From NCBI RefSeq assembly GCF_032842945.2, contig NZ_CP146606.1, forward strand, positions 1,988,501-2,052,500: a stretch of 64,000 bases of DNA. The letters are read 5' to 3'. The DNA is from Roseovarius sp. W115. GTDB lineage: Bacteria > Pseudomonadota > Alphaproteobacteria > Rhodobacterales > Rhodobacteraceae. The position numbers and the translations under genes are program-made. Position 1 is the stretch's first letter. Each line of letters opens with the position of its first letter. Below are positions 54,001 through 62,080 of this stretch, in pieces. The notes beneath the pieces are model-generated. The model made no database searches, was not told where the DNA came from, and was given only the letters and a program-made list of their open reading frames with translations.

Positions 54001-54805
54001 CCGCAAAGGACGTGGCGTTGAGGATCACGCTTGGCGCTGCGGCCAGGAACAGCTGATCAAGCGTGGCGACCGAGACCGGGTCTTTCAGGGAGGCGACAAA
54101 AACGGGCAGCGGGTTCAAGCCGGCCCGCAACAGGGACCGGGTGAGCCGGTTTATGGGATTGAGGCCTGCGCCCTGGACCAAGGCGCGATAAAAGATGATT
54201 GGCACAATGGGTGCGTTTTTGGCCCACGCATCTTGCGCCGTTTTGAGATCAGCCAGACCACTTCCAGGCCAGTAGACGCCCGCGCGCAAGAGCGGGGAAG
54301 CGGCGGCAGGTTTTTCACCGCCATTCAGCATGGTGTTTACATAGCTTAGGAAATTTGCGGTGTTTGCCGGGCCTCCCTCAACCAGATAAGCCCAAAGCGC
54401 GTCGTAGTCGGCGTCAGAAACTGTTGACAGGCTGCGCAGGTCGTCATCCGGTTTGTCGTCACCGGGCAAAAGCGCCAGCTTTACTTCGGCCTCATGCAGG
54501 CGTGCGGCATATTGTTCGGCCCCGTATTTCCAGTATCCGACCCCTCCCAGAACACGAGCGACGACCAGGCGGGATTTCGTCGCACATGTATCCAGATGCA
54601 GGTCGACAGACATCGGGTGTTGCAGGTGAGTGAGATTTGCAAGCCTGAGGCTTGGCGCAGCTTCCATTTCAGCGCGTGCTTCGGACAAGGCGGCAAGTTC
54701 AGTATCTGCGGCAGAGATAAATATGACCTCAGCCGGACTCTGGTTTAGATCGACGGGTTCTTTCCCGTCATCAATCGCTCCGGGTGTGGCGGCAAGCAAA
54801 TGCAT
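51072..54805 (-). pseudogene. cobN: Cobaltochelatase subunit CobN, one-base frameshift
   Basis: CobN is the large subunit of the ATP-dependent CobNST cobalt chelatase (~1250-1280 residues). The first part (ATG 54805) matches through LARIPRGDGQG near 52600 and then runs off frame to a stop at 52481. The second part resumes at NASLLRAMAEDLELDFDPLDCD. Adding one C to the plus-strand C5 run (52597-52601) joins the two into ~1242 residues, QGGNASLLRAMAEDL across the joint. Family motifs such as HMGKHGNLEWLPGKA and TYHSPDLVPPHNYLAFYFW are intact. It is coupled to the acetyltransferase gene upstream. A sequence error is the simplest cause. Confidence 0.9.
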
Positions 54806-55260
54806 CAGGTTAACGGCTTTTCCATAAAGACCGAGGTTTCATTGGGTCTGTAGTCGCCAAAGATATCGCAACGGGTAAAACCGTGGCGCTCGTATAAACG
54901 CATGGCTGCGGATAGCAGTTCTGCGGTTTCCAGGCGCAGAACAGGCAGGTTGAGTGCACGCGCCTGATCCTCGATCTGACGCAAAAGGGCTGCGGCCACA
55001 CCTTTGCCGCGTGCGCCGTCGGCAGTGAACATCGACTTCACCTCGCCATAGTCATCCTTTGCAGCCAGCGCCCCTGTGCCCAGTGTGGTGTCGCCAATGC
55101 GGGCGGCAAAGAAATAGACATCCGGCTCGCACAGATCATCAATGTCGAGGAAATAGTTGTCCTCGGGCGGAAAGTTGGTGCGCATCAGGTCGTGGCTTGC
55201 TTCGAGCAGCGCACGTGGGCCATCCGTGCGTGGATCCGCTGGTTCAATAATGAGCGTCAC
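54805..55260 (-). CDS. GNAT-family N-acetyltransferase
   Basis: A 151-residue acetyltransferase: TGALAAKDDYGEVKSMFTADGARGKGVAAALL holds the acetyl-CoA motif (GARGKGVAAAL), then LRLETAELLSAAMRLYERHGF. GTG start overlapping the cobW stop (GTGA) and TGATG overlap with cobN. It lies between cobW and cobN with coupling on both sides, so it may act with them, but its acceptor is unknown. Confidence 0.9.
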   Translation of the reverse strand: MTLIIEPADPRTDGPRALLEASHDLMRTNFPPEDNYFLDIDDLCEPDVYFFAARIGDTTLGTGALAAKDDYGEVKSMFTADGARGKGVAAALLRQIEDQARALNLPVLRLETAELLSAAMRLYERHGFTRCDIFGDYRPNETSVFMEKPLT

Positions 55261-56321
55261 GCGGCCAGCGCTTTTTCAATGGCCGCACGGTCAAGTCCCG
55301 ATTGGCCGATGACCACCAACCTTGTTTCGCGGGCCTCTGCGCCAAAGGGACGGTCGAAATAAGTTTCCACGCGGGGGCCGACAGCCTGCAAGGTGAGCCG
55401 CATGGGTTTCCCCAATACCGCCGCGAAACCCTTGAGGCGCAGGATATCATGCGTGCGGATCACGTCCGCCACCTGTTCGGCAAAAGCATTTGGATCGCTG
55501 ATCTCAGACCGGGTGACGACAAACGATTCAAACGCATCGTGGTCGTGATCGTGGTGATGATGGTCATGGTCGTCGTGGTGATCATCGTCATGATGATGGT
55601 GGTGATGTTCATGGCGGGCGTCCATGTCCGTCTCGGCACCGACGCCCTGACCCAGCAGCACATCCACAGGCAGCGCACCCATAGTGGATTTCACCACCTG
55701 AACGCCATCGCGGCTTTCAGAGCGCAGCTGACCCACCAATGTGTTGGCCTCATCCGCTCCCAGAAGGTCGGATTTGTTCACGACGATCATATCAGCACAG
55801 GAGACCTGATCTTCAAAAAGCTCTGACAGCGGTGTTTCATGGTCTAGGTTTTCGTCCTGAGCACGCTGAGCGTCGACAGCGGCCACGTCATGGGCAAACC
55901 GGCCCTCGGAAACGGCCTTGCCATCGACCACGGTCACAACGCCGTCCACGGTCACGCGGGTGGAAATCTCTGGCCAGCTAAAGGCACGGACCAAAGGCTG
56001 GGGCAGGGCCAGTCCGGAGGTTTCGATCACGATGTGGTCTGGTGCATCTGGGCGGTCGAGCAGTTTTTCAAGCGTTGGAATGAAATCCTCAGCCACGGTG
56101 CAGCAGATGCAGCCGTTTGATAGCTCCATCACGTCTTCCTCGGCACAACCTTCGATACCGCAGCCCTTCAGGATGCCACCATCGACGCCAAGGTCGCCGA
56201 ACTCATTGATGATCAAAGCAATGCGGCGCCCGTTTGCGTTTTCCAGCATATGGCGGATGAGGGTGGTCTTGCCGGCTCCAAGAAACCCGGTGACGACAGT
56301 TGCGGGAATTTTCGACTGCAT
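55257..56321 (-). CDS. cobW: CobW-type G3E GTPase metallochaperone
   Basis: About 354 residues. The GTPase part has Walker A GFLGAGKTT, the metal-binding CICC motif in GCICCTVAEDF, and NKSDLLG for guanine. A His/Asp-rich stretch (about 225-255, HHHHHH followed by DH repeats) precedes the C-terminal CobW_C domain. It is thought to deliver Co(II) to the chelatase CobN. ATG 56321 is preceded by AAGGAGA; the upstream extension has no similarity. Divergent from the DUF1636 gene. Confidence 0.93.
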   Translation of the reverse strand: MQSKIPATVVTGFLGAGKTTLIRHMLENANGRRIALIINEFGDLGVDGGILKGCGIEGCAEEDVMELSNGCICCTVAEDFIPTLEKLLDRPDAPDHIVIETSGLALPQPLVRAFSWPEISTRVTVDGVVTVVDGKAVSEGRFAHDVAAVDAQRAQDENLDHETPLSELFEDQVSCADMIVVNKSDLLGADEANTLVGQLRSESRDGVQVVKSTMGALPVDVLLGQGVGAETDMDARHEHHHHHHDDDHHDDHDHHHHDHDHDAFESFVVTRSEISDPNAFAEQVADVIRTHDILRLKGFAAVLGKPMRLTLQAVGPRVETYFDRPFGAEARETRLVVIGQSGLDRAAIEKALAA

Positions 56322-56383
56322 GGTGTTCTCCTTGAAGGGCTTGTCAGTGCTGCTGCCATGGCCTATCGGCGATTTGAGAGGAA

Positions 56384-56716
56384 ATGCCGATGCACCGAAT
56401 TGTGGTTTGTTCATCTTGTGAAGGCGTGGATGGACCTGCGTTCGCTGAGATGTTGCGAGTTGCCATCGCAGAGCACGGACTGACCTTTGAGGTACAGGAC
56501 CACATCTGCATGTCGAATTGCGCGCGGGCACTTTCCGTCGCGTTTTCGGCTGCGGGTAAGGCCACGTATCTCTTTGGTGATATCGATCCTGATCGGGACT
56601 TGGCCGATACTTTGGCTTTCGCAAAGATGTACATGGACATGCCTGATGGTTGGATCGAAGACGCACGACCGGCTGGGCGTCTGAGACATTGCCTCGTGGG
56701 CCGGGTGCCAGCGTAA
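56384..56716 (+). CDS. DUF1636 family metal-binding protein
   Basis: A 110-residue protein with Cys at VVCSSCEG (9 and 12) and at HICMSNC, plus a late DCLVG-like Cys (RHCLVGRVPA): a ferredoxin-like arrangement of four to five Cys, found in a family often next to cobalamin genes. The activity is unknown. GAGAGGA precedes the ATG. It is the only gene on the plus strand in the cobalt block. Confidence 0.8.
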   Translation: MPMHRIVVCSSCEGVDGPAFAEMLRVAIAEHGLTFEVQDHICMSNCARALSVAFSAAGKATYLFGDIDPDRDLADTLAFAKMYMDMPDGWIEDARPAGRLRHCLVGRVPA

Positions 56717-56720
56717 GTTC

Positions 56721-57215
56721 TCATTCGATCACAAAGGATTTGATTACTTCGAGCGGCTCACCATTGACGGCCAGATGCGAATGATCATTGGCATTTAGCG
56801 TCACGCGCAGGGTGTGTTCACCCTTGGGCAAGGCAGAAAGTTGCAACCACGGTGCATAGGCACGGGTGATTTTCACATCGTTGATGTAAACATGCGCATG
56901 CCCTTTCCCCGGCTCATGCTCGCCGTTGACGCCGACCGGGTCAAATTCGAAATTCGTGGTCACAATCTCAAGATTGCGGCTTTGGGGGCCATCTGGATGT
57001 AACACAACGCTAAGGGTCGGTGGCTTGTCAGACACGTCTGTCATCTTCGAGTGGTCCATGCCTTCGTGTCCGCCATGATCATGCGCGCTGTGGTCATGCA
57101 CGGCAGACCCATGTTCATGCCCTTCGAGCTGTGCGCCGCTTGTGGCAGCGATGAGAAACCCAATACCTGTTCCAAAGAACAGTCCGATGATCAGAAAAAT
57201 GATCGTCTTTGGCAT
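56721..57215 (-). CDS. Membrane-anchored, His-rich periplasmic protein in the cobalt block
   Basis: A 164-residue protein with one N-terminal helix (about 3-24), then a His-rich segment (EGHEHGSAVHDHSAHDHGGHEGMDHSKM core about 31-59), then a ~90-residue beta-rich domain with HAHVYINDVKITRAYAPWLQL. The His stretch suggests metal binding and the position after cbtA suggests periplasmic cobalt capture. I do not recognise a named family for the whole protein. The beta domain could be CopC- or YtkA-like. Confidence 0.75.
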   Translation of the reverse strand: MPKTIIFLIIGLFFGTGIGFLIAATSGAQLEGHEHGSAVHDHSAHDHGGHEGMDHSKMTDVSDKPPTLSVVLHPDGPQSRNLEIVTTNFEFDPVGVNGEHEPGKGHAHVYINDVKITRAYAPWLQLSALPKGEHTLRVTLNANDHSHLAVNGEPLEVIKSFVIE

Positions 57216-57236
57216 TTCAGAACCCTTTCAAACAAA

Positions 57237-57260
57237 TCCCGGCGCTACGCAACGCCGGGA
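57237..57260 (-). terminator. Hairpin between cbtA and the His-rich protein gene
   Basis: TCCCGGCG (57260-57253 on the minus strand), 8-base loop, CGCCGGGA (57244-57237), followed by TTTGTTT. It would end or attenuate the riboswitch-controlled cbtBA transcript before the next gene. Confidence 0.6.
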
Positions 57261-57268
57261 CAGAAAGA

Positions 57269-57958
57269 TTATGCAATGGCTTCTTCCTGGTTTTCACTTT
57301 GCCAGAAGTAGCCTGCAAGTGCGCCAAGAATCGCCCAAACTATCAGCCCAACACCAAGCGCGCGGCTGGCAAAGAGCGCGGCAATTTCAGGTGGAACCGG
57401 TCCAATCAGGGTATCAGGATGCGGCGCGCCCCAAATATGTGGTGCCAAGATAAGCGCAAATCCAGCGCCCCAAGCCACCCAGTTGGATCCAAAGGCTAAG
57501 AGCATCAGGCCAATCCCGGTTGCAGTGACCGTTGACCACCACCAGATTTGCCGAAGCCCAACATCTGCTGCTGCAACACCGGGAACCTCGGGAGGCATCG
57601 AGAATGCTGGAGCAAAGTGGAACGTAACGAATCCGGCGATGCCCCACAGCAGCCCTTTGCGCGCGTCGATTTGGATGTCGCGCTCTGCTGCCATAGCCAT
57701 GGCGGCCACGAGGATAAGCGCATACCCGACGTATATTAGCGCTGAGAAGAGGACACTCAGCCCATCCCGCATGGCGTCAAAGCCGGGAAGTTCGGGGTGC
57801 GCAGTCACAGGGTCAGCCCCGAAATGCACCAGATCACCGCCCTCATAGAGTTCGGCATGGAGCAACACAGGTTGCACGAATACGAACTGCAACACGGCTG
57901 CCAGCAGCCCTGCGCAGAAGCCAGCGAACAGCGCGCTGGTCAGAATTTTCTGAAACAT
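57269..57958 (-). CDS. cbtA: CbtA family cobalt transporter subunit
   Basis: A 229-residue protein with about five to six helices. The N-terminal helix KILTSALFAGFCAGLLAAVLQFVFVQPVLLHAELYEGG and the later GLLWGIAGFVTFHFAPAFSMPPEVPG match the CbtA family, whose genes follow cobalamin riboswitches and are predicted cobalt importers. It starts three bases after cbtB ends. Confidence 0.93.
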   Translation of the reverse strand: MFQKILTSALFAGFCAGLLAAVLQFVFVQPVLLHAELYEGGDLVHFGADPVTAHPELPGFDAMRDGLSVLFSALIYVGYALILVAAMAMAAERDIQIDARKGLLWGIAGFVTFHFAPAFSMPPEVPGVAAADVGLRQIWWWSTVTATGIGLMLLAFGSNWVAWGAGFALILAPHIWGAPHPDTLIGPVPPEIAALFASRALGVGLIVWAILGALAGYFWQSENQEEAIA

Positions 57959-57961
57959 GGC

Positions 57962-58126
57962 TTAGTGGCAGGGAAAGCCAGTTGCGTGGCGCACATCATG
58001 AGCCGCATCGTGCAGAGCTGCGGCTTGGACATGTCCGGCAACGGTGATGATGCCAAAGCCCAAAACCAGAGCCGCCACGATTGGCAAGACAGAGGATCTG
58101 GAGGTGGATTTTACCAGGGTCGTCAT
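57962..58126 (-). CDS. cbtB: CbtB family cobalt transporter subunit
   Basis: A 54-residue protein: basic N-terminus, one helix (SVLPIVAALVLGFGIITVAG), then a His-bearing tail ending HDAAHDVRHATGFPCH. A small single-helix protein with a terminal His/Cys motif is the CbtB pattern. AAAGGAG stands nine bases before the ATG (58126). It is the first gene behind the cobalamin riboswitch. Confidence 0.9.
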   Translation of the reverse strand: MTTLVKSTSRSSVLPIVAALVLGFGIITVAGHVQAAALHDAAHDVRHATGFPCH

Positions 58127-58141
58127 AGTTTGTCTCCTTTT

Positions 58142-58161
58142 ACGGCTCTCACCCGAGCCGT
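58142..58161 (-). promoter_or_regulatory. Hairpin between the cobalamin riboswitch and the cbtB RBS
   Basis: ACGGCTC (58161-58155), loop GGGTGA, GAGCCGT (58148-58142), then AAAAGGAGACAAACT and the cbtB ATG. The stem ends directly before the Shine-Dalgarno sequence and no T-run follows, so it is likelier to control ribosome access than to terminate transcription. Confidence 0.6.
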
Positions 58162-58168
58162 TGAATTA

Positions 58169-58364
58169 GGTTCTACGAAGGCCGGTCTCCTGGCTCGCGG
58201 GTCGGTGCATCCATCGGCCTTCCCGGGGTCATCCCAGTGGCGCTGCGATGGGTGCTCTCCGCTTACAGTCGCGGGGGCGGCTGACGATTTGGCGCCCTGA
58301 ATGGGTCCGCTGTCACGTCATTCCCAGTTTCATCCCCAGTGCTTTGCACATTGCGCGGGGAACC
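58169..58364 (-). promoter_or_regulatory. Cobalamin riboswitch
   Basis: On the minus strand: GGTTC (58364-58360) pairs with GAACC (58173-58169) as P1. The conserved core CCCCCGCGACTGTAAGCGG lies at 58277-58259, GCCACTGG at 58241-58234, GGGAAGGC follows, and the B12 box GAGCCAGGAGACCGGCC is at 58196-58180. Together these are the known conserved elements of the cobalamin riboswitch (Rfam RF00174 class). It stands ahead of cbtBA, so cobalt import would be lowered when adenosylcobalamin is plentiful. Confidence 0.93.
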
Positions 58365-58611
58365 TTGCCTCTCTGGTATGAGACTGACCACACGCCCCGT
58401 CAAGAAAGATTCCGACCTCCAGCAGCTTTTGAGCGGCATTTCTCGCCGAAGCTTTCTTAAGGTTTATTCAATATCTTGTGGATAACTGGCAGAGTATAGC
58501 CACATACAGGGGTTTTGCGTTGACTCCATGGCTCCGGCTGGCGTTCCATATGCTTCCAAGGCTGGAATCACTTATAAAACCAGATCGGCCAGGTAAGAGG
58601 GATCGACACGC

Positions 58612-61600
58612 GTGCAGTTTTCCAAGCTCAGATTGACAGGCTTCAAAAGTTTTGTGGATCCGACCGACCTGTTCATCTCGGATGGTTTGACCGGTGTGGT
58701 TGGGCCAAACGGCTGTGGCAAGTCGAACCTGCTTGAGGCGTTGCGTTGGGTTATGGGAGAAAACCGACCCACCTCGATGCGTGGTTCGGGCATGGAAGAT
58801 GTGATTTTTGCCGGTGCGGCAACGCGGCCCGCGCGCAACTTTGCAGAGGTCAGCATCCATATCGACAATTCCGAGCGCCTTGCCCCGCAGGGGTTCAACG
58901 ATGCCGATCATCTTGAGATCGTGCGCCGGATCACCCGGGACGTGGGCAGCGCCTATAAGGTGAACGGCAAGGATGTGCGGGCGCGTGATGTTCAGATGCT
59001 CTTTGCCGATGCGTCGACGGGTGCGCATTCCCCGGCCCTGGTCCGGCAAGGTCAGATTTCAGAGTTGATCAATGCCAAACCCACGGCGCGTCGGCGTATT
59101 CTTGAGGAAGCGGCGGGGATTTCGGGCCTCTATCAGCGGCGGCATGAGGCCGAATTGAAGCTGAAGGGGGCAGAAACGAATCTGACCCGCGTGGATGATG
59201 TCATTGAACAGCTTGCCGGACAATTGGCGCAGTTGGCGCGACAGGCCAAGCAGGCCATGCGCTATCGCCAAATTGGGGAAGAGCTGCGGCAGGCCGAGGG
59301 TCTGTTGCTATACCGGCGTTGGAAAGAGGCCGATGTCGTGCGGGCCACTGCTGAGCAGGAGTTGACAGAGCGCACGGCAGAGGCTGGTCGCGCCGAGGCC
59401 GCGGCACGTGAAGCCGCCAAATTGCGTCAGCGCGCTGAGGAAGCCTTGCCACCGCTGCGCGAGGAAGAGGCGATTGCCGCCGCAATTCTGCAGCGCTTGA
59501 TGGTCAGTCGCGATACTCTGGCCGATCAGGAACAGGCGGCGCAGGATCGCATTGAGACCTTGCAGGCGCGCATTGAGCAACTTGAGCTCGATATGGAGCG
59601 CGAGGGTAATCTCAACCGCGACGCGGGCGAGACCATCGAGCGGCTCGAATGGGAGGCCAAAGAACTGGCCAAGGCGACTGAGGGGCACGAAGACCGCGTG
59701 GCCGAGGCTGCAAAGGAAGCGCAGGATGCGGCGGCTGTGTTGCAGACACGGGAAACCGACCTGTCGCAACTGACCGAAGATGTCGCACGGTTGGCGGCCC
59801 GGCATCAATCTGTGCAGCGTTTGGTGGAAGATCATAAGACGACGCTGCAAAAATCTGAGGACCAAGCGACCCACGCGAAAGACGCCGCACAGGCCGCAGA
59901 AGCCGCGGTTGCTGAGGCATCGGAACAGTTTGAAACAGCCCAAAAAGCAGAAACCGAAGCTGCTTCGGCCGCCGTCGCAGCAGAGCAAGCGCTGACTGCA
60001 GCGGATGAAGCGCGGGCTGATGCACAGGCGCGCGAAGCGGAAGCACGCGCCGAACGTTCGGAGGCAGAAGGCGAGGTCAATGCGCTTTCGGCTGAGGCAT
60101 CGGCTTTGGCACGACTTCTGGAGCGCGACACCGCTGAGGGTGGTCAGATCGTCGACATGGTGCAGGTCAATGCAGGGTACGAGAAGGCTCTGGGTGCAGC
60201 TTTGGCGGATGATTTGCGCGCTCCGGCTGTTGAGAGCGATGGCCCGTCTGGCTGGGTGAACCTGTCGCAGTATTCATCCGCACAAGCCCTGCCAAAGGGC
60301 GTTCCGGCACTCAGCGACTTTGTCACCGTTCCGGGTGTTTTGGCCCGACGTATTTCGCAAATTGGTTTGGTTGATCCGGACGAAGGGGCCAAGCTTCAGT
60401 CAGACCTCAAGCCCGGCCAGCGGCTGGTCAGTACCGAAGGGGATCTGTGGCGCTGGGACGGGTATCGTGCCTGGGCCGAAGATGCGCCTTCGGCCGCCGC
60501 TTTGCGCCTGCAACAGCTCAACCGATTGGAAGATCTCAAACAACAACTCTCACATGCCAACGCGCGCGCCGAAGGGGCCGCTGCAGCGCATGATACGCTC
60601 AAGACTCGGCTGACCGATACGACGGAAGCTGACCGTGCTGCCAGAGAAGCGCGTCGGGCGGCGGATAGTGCCATGGCAGACGCAAATCGTGCTCTGTCGC
60701 GCGCGGAGGCGGATCGCAACCTTGCGCAATCGAAGCTGGAAAGCCTGAAATTGGCGGTGACGCGGCATGCCGAAGAGGCGCTGACTGCGCGGGATGCCTT
60801 GTCAGAAGCTGAGACGGCGCTGGGTGACCTTGGCGATCTGGATGCGGCGCGTGCGCAGGTTGAAGACATCAAGATGACGGTTGAGGCTGCGCGGATCACG
60901 ATGATTTCGCATCGGTCGTCGCATGATGAACTGCGCCGTGAGGGCGAGGCGCGCACCAAACGGGCGCAGGAGGTAACAAAAGAACTGTCCGGGTGGCGGC
61001 ACCGGTTGGAAACCGCCGAGAAACGCAGTGCGGAATTGGCGGAGCGCAAGGTTGAAAGCGAAGCCGAACTTCAGGAGGCCATGGCCAAGCCAGATGAGCT
61101 TGCCAACAAACGAGCGGCGTTAAGCGAAGACATCACCAAGGCCGAAGCGCGCCGTGCAGAGGCTGCTGATATTCTGTCAAAGGCGGAAGCCGTGGCGCGT
61201 GATGCCGTAGCCGCAGAGCGCGACGCAGAGCGCGCCGCAGGAGAGGCGCGTGAGGCGCGGGCGCGGTCGGATGCGCGGGCTGAAGCGGCGCGTGAAACCC
61301 TGACATTGGCTGCCACGCGTATTGCGGAAGAGCTTGAGCTGACGCCGGAAACCCTGCTGGAGAAGCTTGATGTTGATCCAGAGGCGATGCCAGCTGCGGA
61401 TGCGATTGAGGCAGATGTGAATCGCCTGAAACGTCAGCGTGATGCGCTGGGAGCGGTGAATCTACGCGCTGAGGAGGACGCCCGAGAGATTGAGCAAGAG
61501 CATATGGCGTTGCTGGAGGAAAAGACGGATCTGGAAGAAGCCATTCGCACGTTGCGCAATGGTATTGCATCGCTCAACAAGGAAGGTCGCGAACGATTGC

Positions 61601-62064
61601 TCACGGCTTTCGAGCAGGTCAACTCCAACTTTTCTCTGCTCTTCAAACATCTCTTTGGCGGCGGTGAGGCCAACCTGGTGATGGTTGAAAGTGATGATCC
61701 TCTGGAGGCCGGTCTTGAGATCATGTGCCAGCCGCCGGGCAAGAAGCTGGCGACGCTCAGCCTGTTGTCGGGGGAGCAGACGCTCACGGCCCTGGCGCTT
61801 ATCTTTGCGGTGTTCCTTGCCAATCCGGCACCGATTTGTGTGCTTGATGAGGTCGATGCGCCTTTGGACGATGCCAATGTTGGCCGTTTCTGTGATCTGC
61901 TGGACGAGATGTGCCGCCGAACGCAAACGCGGTTTTTGATTATTACGCATCACGCGGTCACCATGAGTCGGATGGATCGTCTCTTTGGCGTGACCATGGC
62001 CGAGCAAGGTGTCAGTCAGCTTGTTTCCGTTGATCTCAAGAAAGCCGAACAGATGGTGGCCTGA
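58612..62064 (+). CDS. smc: Chromosome segregation protein SMC
   Basis: A 1150-residue SMC. The N-terminal Walker A is GPNGCGKSNLLEALRWVMGE (about 31-50). Two long coiled coils (about 165-500 and 660-1000), rich in Ala and Glu, flank a hinge (about 505-650). The C-terminal head has Walker B PAPICVLDEVDAPLDDANV. The signature reads LSLLSGEQTL, one Gly short of the usual LSGGEQ. GTG start with AGGTAAGAGGG upstream. It condenses and orients replicated DNA with ScpAB. It stands alone on the plus strand. Confidence 0.95.
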   Translation: MQFSKLRLTGFKSFVDPTDLFISDGLTGVVGPNGCGKSNLLEALRWVMGENRPTSMRGSGMEDVIFAGAATRPARNFAEVSIHIDNSERLAPQGFNDADHLEIVRRITRDVGSAYKVNGKDVRARDVQMLFADASTGAHSPALVRQGQISELINAKPTARRRILEEAAGISGLYQRRHEAELKLKGAETNLTRVDDVIEQLAGQLAQLARQAKQAMRYRQIGEELRQAEGLLLYRRWKEADVVRATAEQELTERTAEAGRAEAAAREAAKLRQRAEEALPPLREEEAIAAAILQRLMVSRDTLADQEQAAQDRIETLQARIEQLELDMEREGNLNRDAGETIERLEWEAKELAKATEGHEDRVAEAAKEAQDAAAVLQTRETDLSQLTEDVARLAARHQSVQRLVEDHKTTLQKSEDQATHAKDAAQAAEAAVAEASEQFETAQKAETEAASAAVAAEQALTAADEARADAQAREAEARAERSEAEGEVNALSAEASALARLLERDTAEGGQIVDMVQVNAGYEKALGAALADDLRAPAVESDGPSGWVNLSQYSSAQALPKGVPALSDFVTVPGVLARRISQIGLVDPDEGAKLQSDLKPGQRLVSTEGDLWRWDGYRAWAEDAPSAAALRLQQLNRLEDLKQQLSHANARAEGAAAAHDTLKTRLTDTTEADRAAREARRAADSAMADANRALSRAEADRNLAQSKLESLKLAVTRHAEEALTARDALSEAETALGDLGDLDAARAQVEDIKMTVEAARITMISHRSSHDELRREGEARTKRAQEVTKELSGWRHRLETAEKRSAELAERKVESEAELQEAMAKPDELANKRAALSEDITKAEARRAEAADILSKAEAVARDAVAAERDAERAAGEAREARARSDARAEAARETLTLAATRIAEELELTPETLLEKLDVDPEAMPAADAIEADVNRLKRQRDALGAVNLRAEEDAREIEQEHMALLEEKTDLEEAIRTLRNGIASLNKEGRERLLTAFEQVNSNFSLLFKHLFGGGEANLVMVESDDPLEAGLEIMCQPPGKKLATLSLLSGEQTLTALALIFAVFLANPAPICVLDEVDAPLDDANVGRFCDLLDEMCRRTQTRFLIITHHAVTMSRMDRLFGVTMAEQGVSQLVSVDLKKAEQMVA

Positions 62065-62080
62065 GCGGTCTAACCGCTCA
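62062..62080. terminator. Hairpin holding both stop codons of smc and the EamA gene
   Basis: TGAGCGGT (62062-62069), loop CTA, ACCGCTCA (62073-62080): a perfect 8-bp stem. Its first three bases are the smc stop TGA and its loop CTA is the minus-strand TAG that ends the EamA gene. No T-run follows on either strand, so termination efficiency is uncertain. Confidence 0.5.

Noticed and set aside
56322..56383. Second cobalamin riboswitch ahead of cobW
   Set aside because: The divergent spacer is only ~60 bases, too short for the aptamer, and has no B12 box.
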